From Actinomycetospora endophytica (GTDB taxonomy: Bacteria > Actinomycetota > Actinomycetes > Mycobacteriales > Pseudonocardiaceae): DNA of 64,000 nt. A program made the position numbers and the translations under genes. Positions 57,135 through 64,000 of the stretch are shown piece by piece. How positions within the stretch are numbered: position 1 is the first letter of the stretch; the number at the start of each line of letters is the position of its first letter. Under the pieces are notes generated by a model. It searched no databases. It was not told the DNA's origin and saw only the letters and a program-made list of their open reading frames with translations. The stretch spans positions 992,001 to 1,056,000 of the forward strand of contig NZ_JAJNDB010000001.1 of NCBI RefSeq assembly GCF_021026375.1. Reading direction: 5' to 3'.

Positions 57135-58303
57135 CGGCGCTCGGTTCCCCGCCGGTCAGCGCGCACGACGCCTGGGAGACCCCGGAGCGCCGCGAGCTGC
57201 GGGCGCTGGTGCGGCGCTTCACCGAGCGGGAGATCGTGCCGCACCTCGACGCATGGGAGGACGCGGGCGAGCTGCCGCGCTCGCTGCACCGGCGGTCGGG
57301 TGAGCTGGGTCTGCTCGCGCTCGGCTTCCCGGAGGACGCGGGCGGGGACGGCGGGCACCTCGACACCGCGCTCGTCGCCGAGGAGCTGATCCTCGCAGGC
57401 GGGTCGAGCGGGGTCTGCGCCGGCCTGTTCACCCACGGGATCGCGGCGCCGCACATCGCTCTGAACGGCTCGACCGAGCTGGTGGACCGGTTCGTGCGCC
57501 CCACGCTGCGCGGCGAGCTGATCGGCTCGCTCGGCATCACCGAGCCCGGCACCGGTTCCGACGTCGCCGGGATCACCACCCGCGCGGTCCGCGACGGCGA
57601 GGACTACCTGGTCACCGGCGAGAAGACGTTCATCACCTCCGGGGCCCGCGCCGACTTCGTGACCACCGCCGTCCGCACCGGTGGACCGGGCCACCGCGGG
57701 GTGTCGCTGCTCGTCGTCGAGACCGACCGCCCCGGCGTCGCACGCACGAAGTTGCGCAAGATGGGCTGGCACTGCTCGGACACCGCGACGATCCACTACG
57801 ACGAGGTGCGGGTGCCGGCGACGAACCTCGTCGGCGCCGAGGGCAGCGGGTTCCGGCAGATCATGGAGCGGTTCGCCTCCGAGCGGCTCTCGCTCGCCGT
57901 GCAGGCGTACGCGACGGCGCTGCGCTGCGTCGAGCTGACCATCGCCTGGGCCCGGCAGCGCGAGACGTTCGGCGCGCCGCTGTCCTCCCGCCAGGTCGTC
58001 CGGCACCGGATCGCCCAGATGGCCCGCCGCGCGACGGTGGCCCGGACCTACGTGCGTGACGTGCTCGCCCGGTACGAGGCCGGCGCGGACGTCGTCACCG
58101 AGCTCGCGATGGCGAAGAACGCCGCGGTCGAGGCCTGCGACCAGGTGGTCGACGCGGCCGTCCAGCTGCACGGCGGCGCGGGCTACCTGCACGGCGTCGA
58201 GGTGGAGCGCCACTACCGCGACGCCCGCATCCTCGGGATCGGCGGAGGGACGAACGAGATCATGGACGAGGTCATCGCCGGGCGTCTGGGGCTCGACGGA
58301 TGA
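57131..58303 (+). CDS. Acyl-CoA dehydrogenase (first)
   Basis: A 390-residue flavoenzyme: LGLLALGFPEDAGGDGGHL, SLGITEPGTGSDVAGI, KTFITSGARADFVT, ETFGAPLSSRQVVRHRIAQM, and AVQLHGGAGYLHGVEVERHYRDARILGIGGGTNEIM. It has an N-terminal extension of about 20 residues (VTALGSPPVSAHDAWETPE) because its GTG overlaps the ligase stop. Acts on the CoA ester made by the ligase. Its stop overlaps the next ATG (ATGA). Confidence 0.9.
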   Translation: MTALGSPPVSAHDAWETPERRELRALVRRFTEREIVPHLDAWEDAGELPRSLHRRSGELGLLALGFPEDAGGDGGHLDTALVAEELILAGGSSGVCAGLFTHGIAAPHIALNGSTELVDRFVRPTLRGELIGSLGITEPGTGSDVAGITTRAVRDGEDYLVTGEKTFITSGARADFVTTAVRTGGPGHRGVSLLVVETDRPGVARTKLRKMGWHCSDTATIHYDEVRVPATNLVGAEGSGFRQIMERFASERLSLAVQAYATALRCVELTIAWARQRETFGAPLSSRQVVRHRIAQMARRATVARTYVRDVLARYEAGADVVTELAMAKNAAVEACDQVVDAAVQLHGGAGYLHGVEVERHYRDARILGIGGGTNEIMDEVIAGRLGLDG

Positions 58304-59325
58304 AGGTCGACGCCACCCTGGTGACCGGCTCCCCCGACGACTTCGTCGACGCCGCGGTCAGCGCCGAGAAGAGCGGCTACGACGCCGTCTGGGTCGCCGA
58401 GACCCAGCACGACCCGACCGTCGGGCTCACCCTCGCGTCCACCCGCACCGAGCGGATCACGCTGGGCACCGCGATCACCGTCGCGTTCGCCCGCACCCCG
58501 ATGACCACCGCGATCACCGCCAACGACCTGCACGCGGTCTCCGGCGGGCGCTACGTCCTCGGGCTCGGCACCCAGATCCGGCCGCACGTCACCAAGCGGT
58601 TCTCGATGCCGTGGTCGCGCCCGGCCGACCGGATGCGCGAGTACATCCAGGCGGTCCGCGCGATCTGGGCGACGTGGAACGACGGGGAGCCGCTGCGCTT
58701 CGTCGGCGAGTTCTACACGCACACCCTGATGACGCCGTTCTTCTCGCCGCCGCCCAACCCGTACGGCACGCCGCCGATCCACCTCGCCGGGGTCGGGCCG
58801 CGGATGACCGAGGTCGCGGGCGAGGTCGCCGACGGGTTCCTCGCCCACGCCTTCACCACCGAGCGCTACCTGCACGAGGTGACGCTGCCGGCGCTGTGGC
58901 GGGGCTTCGAGACGGCCGGGCGGGGCGGCAGCGGGTTCGAGTTCTCGGGCACCGCGCTCATCGCGACCGGCTCCACGGAGGAGGAGTTCGCCGCCTCGGT
59001 CCGCGACGTCCGTCGGCAGGTCGCGTTCTACGGCTCGACGCCCGCCTACGCGGGAGTGCTCGAGCTGCACGGGTGGGGCGAGCTCGCCACGGAGCTCAAC
59101 CGGCTCTCCAAGCACGGCGACTGGGACGCGATGGGCGACCTGGTCGACGACGAGGTGCTGCACGCGATCGCCGTCGTGGCCGAGCCCGACGACGTGGGCC
59201 CGGCGCTCGCGCGCCGCTTCGGCGGCATCGCGGCGCGCATCCCCTTCTACGCGCCGACCGGCGCCGACCTGGACCGGTGGGAACCGGCCCGCCGCTACCT
59301 GCAGGACATGACGGGAGAGCACTGA
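58300..59325 (+). CDS. LLM-class F420-dependent oxidoreductase in an acyl-CoA operon
   Basis: A 341-residue luciferase-like enzyme: MKVDATLVTGSPDDFV, SGYDAVWVAETQHDPTVGL, RTERITLGTAITVAFARTPMT, AVSGGRYVLGLGTQIRPHVT, YGTPPIHLAGVGPRMTEVAGEVADGF. This matches the F420 family with IRPHVT and HLAGVGP signatures (TIGR03617-like). Between two acyl-CoA dehydrogenases with overlapping codons, it should act on the same substrate line. The reaction is unknown. Confidence 0.88.
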   Translation: MKVDATLVTGSPDDFVDAAVSAEKSGYDAVWVAETQHDPTVGLTLASTRTERITLGTAITVAFARTPMTTAITANDLHAVSGGRYVLGLGTQIRPHVTKRFSMPWSRPADRMREYIQAVRAIWATWNDGEPLRFVGEFYTHTLMTPFFSPPPNPYGTPPIHLAGVGPRMTEVAGEVADGFLAHAFTTERYLHEVTLPALWRGFETAGRGGSGFEFSGTALIATGSTEEEFAASVRDVRRQVAFYGSTPAYAGVLELHGWGELATELNRLSKHGDWDAMGDLVDDEVLHAIAVVAEPDDVGPALARRFGGIAARIPFYAPTGADLDRWEPARRYLQDMTGEH

Positions 59326-60468
59326 ATGGTGGCGTTCACCGAGGAGCACCAGGCGTTCCGCAAGGCGGTGCGCGGGTTCGTCGAACGCGAGATCGACCCG
59401 TACGTCGACGCCTGGGAGCGCGACGGCGCGATGCCCACCCACGAGCTGTTCGCGAAGATGGGCGCCCTCGGCTACCTCGGTCTGGAGTACGACCCGGCCT
59501 ACGGCGGCGGCGGCGCGGACCACCTGTTCGCGGTGGTGCTGGCCGAGGAGATCGGCCGGTGCGACGCGGCCGGGGTCGGGATGGCGATCGCCGTCCAGAC
59601 CGACATGGCGACGCCGTCGCTGGCCCGCTTCGGGAGCCACGAGCTCAAGGAGCGCTACCTGCGCCCGGCGATCGACGGCGAGATGGTCGCGGCGATCGCG
59701 GTGACCGAGCCCGACGCCGGGTCCGACGTCGCGGGTCTGCGGACGCGCGCGGTGCAGGACGGCGACGACTGGGTGATCGACGGCTCGAAGCTCTACATCA
59801 CCAACGGGGTGCAGGCCGACTGGCTGTGCCTGCTCGCCAGGACCTCGGACGAGGGCGGCGCGCGCGGGATGAGCCAGATCATCGTCCCGACCTCGACGCC
59901 CGGGGTCAGCGTCTCCCGGAAGCTCGACAAGCTGGGCAACCGCTGTAGCGACACCGCGGAGCTCGCGTTCGACGGCGTCCGGGTGCCGGTCTCGAACACC
60001 ATCGGCACCGCGGGTCGCGGATTCCAGCAGCAGATGGCGCAGTTCCAGAACGAGCGGATGGTGGCCTGCTACGGCCGGGTCGGCGCCTGCGAGCGGGCCC
60101 TGGACCGCACCCGCGACTACCTCAAGAGCCGCCGCGCGTTCGGCGGCCCGCTGATCGACAACCAGTACCTGAGCTACCAGCTCGCCGAGCTCTACGCCCG
60201 CGTCGACATGTGCCGGCACTACAACTACGCGTGCGCCGAGGCCTACGAGCGCGGCGAGGACACCTCGCGCTTCGCGACGGTCGCCAAGCTGGCGATCGGT
60301 CGGCTCTGCGAGGACGTGGCCCGGACCTGCCTGCAGTACCACGGTGGGCTCGGCTACATGGAGGAGACGTGGACCGCGCGGTTCGTCCGCGACATGCGGA
60401 TCACGTCGATCGGCGGGGGCGCGGACGAGGTGATGCTGCAGGTCGTGGCCAAGATGCACGGCATGTAG
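59326..60468 (+). CDS. Acyl-CoA dehydrogenase (second)
   Basis: A 380-residue flavoenzyme: LGYLGLEYDPAYGGGGADH, AIAVTEPDAGSDVAGL, KLYITNGVQADWLC, RRAFGGPLIDNQYLSYQLAEL and QYHGGLGYMEETWTARFVRDMRITSIGGGADEVML. Its ATG follows the LLM stop with no gap. It differs clearly from the first dehydrogenase, so the two may act at different steps or chain types. Confidence 0.9.
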   Translation: MVAFTEEHQAFRKAVRGFVEREIDPYVDAWERDGAMPTHELFAKMGALGYLGLEYDPAYGGGGADHLFAVVLAEEIGRCDAAGVGMAIAVQTDMATPSLARFGSHELKERYLRPAIDGEMVAAIAVTEPDAGSDVAGLRTRAVQDGDDWVIDGSKLYITNGVQADWLCLLARTSDEGGARGMSQIIVPTSTPGVSVSRKLDKLGNRCSDTAELAFDGVRVPVSNTIGTAGRGFQQQMAQFQNERMVACYGRVGACERALDRTRDYLKSRRAFGGPLIDNQYLSYQLAELYARVDMCRHYNYACAEAYERGEDTSRFATVAKLAIGRLCEDVARTCLQYHGGLGYMEETWTARFVRDMRITSIGGGADEVMLQVVAKMHGM

Positions 60469-60492
60469 CGGCGATGTCGTAGGTTCCGCCGG

Positions 60493-61017
60493 GTGACTGC
60501 CCCGTCCGGCCCCGGTGACTCGTCCGAGCAGCCCTCCACGGTCCGCACCGCGTTCGTGGTGTGGGTCGGGGCGCTCGGGCTGTACCTCGTCGGCCAGATC
60601 CTCGCGGTGCTCTTCCCGCCGTCGGCGGCGGACTACGCCACCTACGTCGCGAGCCTGCATCTCCCGCCGGCCCAGCAGGCGCAGGTCCTGCGGACCGTGA
60701 GCTCGCTCTCCGGCGGGGCGGCGCTCTTCGGGCTGATCGTCACCGCGCTGATCGTCATCCCGGGCGTCTGGATCGGCCTGCGCATGCGGGCCGGTGTGGG
60801 GTGGGCGCGGATCGTGACGCTGGTCGGGGCCGGGCTGGGCATCCTGAACGGGCTGGGCAGCGGGCTCCCGGCGCTGGTGAGCACCCTCCCCACGCCGGCG
60901 GGCGGGGCCGTCGCGGTGGTGCAGGTCATCACGGGGCTGCTGCTCGTCGGCTACCTGGTCCTCCTTTTCCGGCCGGCGTCGACCCGGTACTTCACGGCGG
61001 TCTCCGGTCGGTCGTGA
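60493..61017 (+). CDS. Hypothetical four-helix membrane protein
   Basis: A 174-residue protein with four hydrophobic segments (FVVWVGALGLYLVGQILAVLF; GAALFGLIVTALIVIPGVWIGL; IVTLVGAGLGILNGLGSGLP; VVQVITGLLLVGYLVLLF) and a short Pro/Ser N-terminus. No family recognised, though small four-helix actinobacterial proteins of this kind are common. It lies 24 bp behind the dehydrogenase gene and may be transcribed with it. Confidence 0.7.
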   Translation: MTAPSGPGDSSEQPSTVRTAFVVWVGALGLYLVGQILAVLFPPSAADYATYVASLHLPPAQQAQVLRTVSSLSGGAALFGLIVTALIVIPGVWIGLRMRAGVGWARIVTLVGAGLGILNGLGSGLPALVSTLPTPAGGAVAVVQVITGLLLVGYLVLLFRPASTRYFTAVSGRS

Positions 61018-61043
61018 CGCCCGGCGTGCGGTAGAACGGCGGG

Positions 61044-62357
61044 GTGGAATCCGGCCGTCAGCAGGACCGCCCCTGGGGCTTCGCGACCCGCGCCGTGCAC
61101 GCCGGCGCCGTGCCCGACGGGGCCACCGGTGCGCGTGCGGTGCCGATCTACCAGTCGACGAGCTTCGTCTTCGAGGACACGGCCGACGCCGCGAACCTCT
61201 TCGCGCTGCAGAAGTACGGCAACATCTACAGCCGGATCGCGAACCCGACGGTGGCCGCGTTCGAGGAGCGGGTCGCGAGCCTCGAGGGCGCGCTGGGTGC
61301 CGTGGCCACGGCGTCGGGCCAGGCCGCGGAGTTCCTCACCTTCGCGTGCCTCGCGGGCTCGGGCGACCACGTGGTCAGCGCCGCCAGCCTCTACGGCGGC
61401 ACCGTCACCCAGCTCGACGTGACGCTGCGCCGGTTCGGCGTCGACACCACCTTCGTCGCGGGTGACGACGTCGAGGGCTTCCGGGCCGCTCTCCGGCCCG
61501 AGACCCGGTTCCTGTTCGCCGAGCTCGTCACCAACCCGTCCGGCGAGGTCACCGACGTCGCCGCGCTCGCCGAGGTCGCACACTCCGCGGGCGTCCCGCT
61601 GATCATCGACGCCACCACCGCCACCCCGTACCTGTGCCGGCCGATGGAGCACGGCGCCGACATCGTCATCCACTCGGCGACGAAGTTCCTCGGCGGCCAC
61701 GGCACGACCCTCGGCGGCGTGGTCTGCGAGTCGGGCCGGTTCAACTGGGGCAACGGGAACTTCCCGCAGATGACCGAGCCGATCCCCTCCTACGGCAACC
61801 TCACGTGGTGGGGGAACTTCCAGGAGTACGGGTTCCTCACCAAGCTGCGCTCCGAACAGCTGCGCGACATCGGCGCCACGCTCTCCCCGCACTCGGCGTT
61901 CCTGCTGCTCCAGGGCGTGGAGACGCTGCCGCAGCGGATGCGCGCGCACGTCGCGAACGCCCAGCGGATCGCGGAGTGGCTCGACGCCGACGACCGCGTC
62001 GACTGGGTCCGCTACGCCGGGTTGGCGTCGCACCCGCATCACGAACGGGCGCGGCACTACCTGCCGGAGGGGCCCGGGTCGGTGTTCGCGTTCGGGGTCC
62101 GCGGCGGCCGCGAGGCGGGGCAGCGATTCATCGAGTCGGTGCAGCTGTGCAGCCACCTCGCCAACATCGGCGACGCCCGCACCCTGGTGCTGCACCCGGC
62201 GTCGACCACGCACCAGCAGCTCTCCGAGGACCAGCTGCGCGAGGGCGGGGTGCGCCCCGACCTCATCCGGATCAGCGTGGGCATCGAGGACGTCGACGAC
62301 ATCCTCTGGGACCTCGACCAGGCGCTGACCGCCGCAGTGAAGGAGACGACCTCGTGA
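61044..62357 (+). CDS. metY: O-acetylhomoserine sulfhydrylase (MetY type)
   Basis: A 437-residue PLP enzyme that makes homocysteine from O-acetylhomoserine and sulfide. FATRAVHAGAVPDGATGARAVPIYQSTSFVF, NIYSRIANPT, SGQAAEFLTF, FAELVTNPSGEVTDV and the PLP Lys in IHSATKFLGGHGTTLGG. The central insert NFPQMTEPIPSYGNLTWWGNFQEYGFLTKLRSEQLRDIGA is diagnostic for the OAH/OAS sulfhydrylase class. GTGA overlap with the next gene. Confidence 0.92.
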   Translation: MESGRQQDRPWGFATRAVHAGAVPDGATGARAVPIYQSTSFVFEDTADAANLFALQKYGNIYSRIANPTVAAFEERVASLEGALGAVATASGQAAEFLTFACLAGSGDHVVSAASLYGGTVTQLDVTLRRFGVDTTFVAGDDVEGFRAALRPETRFLFAELVTNPSGEVTDVAALAEVAHSAGVPLIIDATTATPYLCRPMEHGADIVIHSATKFLGGHGTTLGGVVCESGRFNWGNGNFPQMTEPIPSYGNLTWWGNFQEYGFLTKLRSEQLRDIGATLSPHSAFLLLQGVETLPQRMRAHVANAQRIAEWLDADDRVDWVRYAGLASHPHHERARHYLPEGPGSVFAFGVRGGREAGQRFIESVQLCSHLANIGDARTLVLHPASTTHQQLSEDQLREGGVRPDLIRISVGIEDVDDILWDLDQALTAAVKETTS

Positions 62358-62845
62358 CCGCGACGACCTGGACCGGACCCGGCGCGTTGGAGCGCCAGGA
62401 GATCCTGCGGCGGACGAGGACCGTGGCGATGGTGGGCGCGTCGGCGAACCCGGCGCGGGCGTCGAACTTCGTCGCGACCTACCTGCTGTCGTCGACCGAG
62501 TTCGACGTCTACTTCGTCAACCCGAACGCGGACGAGATTCTCGGCAAGCCGGTCTGGCCCTCGCTGGCCGCACTGCCGGTGGTGCCCGACCTCGTCGACG
62601 TGTTCCGCCGCCCCGAGGACCTCGGCGGCGTGCTCGACGAGACGATCGCCGTCGGGGCGTCGACGTTCTGGCTGCAGTTCGGGCTCTACGACGAGGACCT
62701 GGCCCGTCGCGGCGAGGCGGCCGGGCTGACCGTCGTCATGGACCGCTGCCTCAAGGTCGAGCACGCCCGCTTCCACGGCGGCCTGCACCTGGCCGGGTTC
62801 AACACGGGCGTGATCAGCTCGCGTAGGTGCGCTCCGCGCTTGTGA
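62354..62845 (+). CDS. CoA-binding domain protein
   Basis: A 163-residue Rossmann-like protein of the CoA-binding/YccU class: VAMVGASANPARASNFVATYLLSS, YFVNPNADEILGKPVWPSL, VVPDLVDVFRRPEDL, GASTFWLQFGLYDEDLARR and VMDRCLKVEH. It is often found next to metY, and the GTGA overlap makes a two-gene unit. Its last about eight codons (SRRCAPRL) and TGA come from the palindromic element copy 4, so the C-terminus appears to be extended by that insertion. Confidence 0.88.
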   Translation: MTATTWTGPGALERQEILRRTRTVAMVGASANPARASNFVATYLLSSTEFDVYFVNPNADEILGKPVWPSLAALPVVPDLVDVFRRPEDLGGVLDETIAVGASTFWLQFGLYDEDLARRGEAAGLTVVMDRCLKVEHARFHGGLHLAGFNTGVISSRRCAPRL

Positions 62846-62896
62846 GCACTCATTGACGCTCTGGCATCAATGAGTGCTCACATGCCGTCAGGCACC
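62824..62896. repeat. TAGGTGC-type palindromic element, copy 4
   Basis: TAGGTGCGCTCCGCGCTT to TCAGGCACC. Inner arms GTGAGCACTCATTGA (62842-62856) and TCAATGAGTGCTCAC (62867-62881) pair perfectly; two bases differ from copy 3 and both partners have changed with them. The upstream gene stops at TGA inside the left arm; the converging gene stops at TCA in the right end. Confidence 0.85.
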
Positions 62897-64000
62897 CAGG
62901 ACCGGATAGCCCGACGGCGGGTCGGTGCGGTCCGGGTCGAACGCGTACCCCTCGGGACGGACCACCTCGTCCGGGACCTTCGGCGTCGAGCCCGGCGGAT
63001 AGTGCTTGCCGTCGAGGGGCCAGTCGTAGCCCTCGAGCTCGTCGGTGTGCGTCCCGAGGATCTCGCCCGACCGCTCGTACTCCTCGAGCACGGCCGGCAG
63101 CCCGTAGGCCTGCACCGGGCAGACCTTCATGCACACCGAGCACCCGGCTGCCTGCGTGACGATCGGCAGGCACCGCTTGGTGTTGAGCTTCGCCTTGACG
63201 ACGCCGCGGTGCTCGCGCCGCCGTCCCGGGATCGCCCCGACGGGACAGCGCCGGACGCACGCCTGGCAGCGGTCGCACACCCCCTCGATCCCGAAGTCGA
63301 CGGGCTCGTCGAGCGGGAGCGGCGCATCGGTGTGGATGACGTTGATCCGGCACCGCGAACCGGCGTGCGGGGTGAGCAGCTGGCCGTTCAGGCCGAGCTG
63401 CCCGAGACCGGCCGCCACCGCGTAGTGGATGAACATCGACTCGCCGATGTAGGACTCGGCGCGGGCGGAGAACCCCCGGGCGTGCAGCCAGCGCGTGAGC
63501 TCGACGAGCCGGTCCTGCAGCTGCGCGTACGTCGAGAGGGCCGCCTGCTCGGAGCGCTCGGCCGGGATGCGCTGCGTCGCCTCGTAGTTCTGCTCGAGGA
63601 TGCAGACGATGACGCGGTCGCCCACCTCGGGCCCGGGGAACTCGGCGAACTGGTAGCGCGGGTCGTACGACGTCACGCCCGTCGCCGAGATCCCGAGCGC
63701 AGCCGCCTCGGCCCGCAGCGACCCGGCGAGCGTGGTCGGATCCTCGGCCGTGGCCCGCCCGGCCGGCTCGCTGCGGGAGGCGATCAGCTGCGTCGTCGAA
63801 CGGACCAGGCGCGGCGCGACCGACACCAGCGCCGGCCACAGGTACCCGGACACCTTCGCGACGGCATCGGCGTGCAGCGCGAAGAAGTGGTGCAGCGGGC
63901 GGTCGCGGGCGGCCTCGTCCTCCGCCGCGGACGTCCGGCCGATCCCGGGCTGGGTCCGCAGCTCCGCGGGCGGTTCCGGGACGGCCGCGGTCCACGGCCG
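62888..64000 (-). CDS. 4Fe-4S reductive-dehalogenase/QueG-like protein (partial)
   Basis: The gene reads leftward and enters from beyond the right edge, so the N-terminus is missing; the open frame continues past 63853 (HHFFALHADAVAKVSGYLW). Visible: a flavin/cobamide-like reductase core (RVIVCILEQNYEATQ, YIGESMFIHYAVAAGLGQLGLNGQLLTP) and two ferredoxin clusters, CDRCQACVRRCP and CSVCMKVCP, each with the four Cys of a 4Fe-4S site. Resembles the cytoplasmic reductive-dehalogenase-like/epoxyqueuosine-reductase-like proteins of actinobacteria. No TAT signal or B12 motif can be judged. Its stop is in palindrome copy 4. Confidence 0.8.
   Translation of the reverse strand, partial: RPWTAAVPEPPAELRTQPGIGRTSAAEDEAARDRPLHHFFALHADAVAKVSGYLWPALVSVAPRLVRSTTQLIASRSEPAGRATAEDPTTLAGSLRAEAAALGISATGVTSYDPRYQFAEFPGPEVGDRVIVCILEQNYEATQRIPAERSEQAALSTYAQLQDRLVELTRWLHARGFSARAESYIGESMFIHYAVAAGLGQLGLNGQLLTPHAGSRCRINVIHTDAPLPLDEPVDFGIEGVCDRCQACVRRCPVGAIPGRRREHRGVVKAKLNTKRCLPIVTQAAGCSVCMKVCPVQAYGLPAVLEEYERSGEILGTHTDELEGYDWPLDGKHYPPGSTPKVPDEVVRPEGYAFDPDRTDPPSGYPVLGA

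Overview
The window is 64 kb of very GC-rich DNA with densely packed genes, many GTG starts and many 4-bp stop/start overlaps. Mycobacteria-like cell-envelope genes (Ig-domain L,D-transpeptidase, HbhA-like protein, mycosin, LGFP repeats), several F420-type luciferase-like oxidoreductases and an XRE-DUF5753/DUF397 pair all point to an actinomycete. The order Pseudonocardiales is the best guess (Pseudonocardia or Actinomycetospora-like); this is inference from gene content, not from a marker-gene search.

Layout. 1-5133: envelope block (L,D-transpeptidase, murB, DUF2505, pirin, YbaK-type deacylase, DUF2516, HbhA-like) resembling the murB-hbhA neighbourhood of mycobacteria. 5489-9908: two-gene fluoride channel, DUF445 protein, asparagine synthetase. 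10083-13159: a cNMP-domain histidine kinase coupled to a response regulator fused to a thioredoxin-reductase-like flavoprotein. 13341-22756: mycosin, nitrilase, redox enzymes, trypsin-like protease, zinc alcohol dehydrogenase and a secreted GH88-like hydrolase with LGFP repeats. 22797-25140: two membrane proteins and a tRNA-Glu/Asp/Phe cluster. 25247-36773: ScbR-like TetR, serine hydrolase, haloacetate-dehalogenase-like hydrolase, flavoprotein, PAP2 phosphatase, transporters, and a MerR/DUF4188/LLM module. 37013-42490: acyl-CoA carboxylase plus acyl-CoA dehydrogenase operon with a divergent TetR, like the accD1-accA1-fadE19 leucine-catabolism locus. 42487-44890: the most novel locus, two paralogous small precursor-like peptides followed by an M50 membrane metalloprotease carrying a PqqD-like segment. 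45211-50317: small regulators and hypothetical proteins. 50306-55520: acyl-CoA synthetase, Fpg/Nei glycosylase, cytosine deaminase with NCS1 permease, and a TetR. 55611-60468: tightly coupled ligase/acyl-CoA dehydrogenase/LLM/acyl-CoA dehydrogenase operon. 60493-64000: membrane protein, O-acetylhomoserine sulfhydrylase, CoA-binding protein and a ferredoxin-like Fe-S protein leaving the window.

At DNA level the window is rich in long palindromes at gene ends. One family (four full copies and one minimal copy, ends TAGGTGC...GCACCTA, inner stem GTGAGCA...TGCTCAC) varies in sequence between copies but keeps its stem paired, and repeatedly supplies the stop codons of the adjoining genes. A second palindrome family (two copies around a membrane-protein gene) and several ACGAACG-type hairpins are also present. 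No CRISPR array, transposase, rRNA gene or replication origin was seen.
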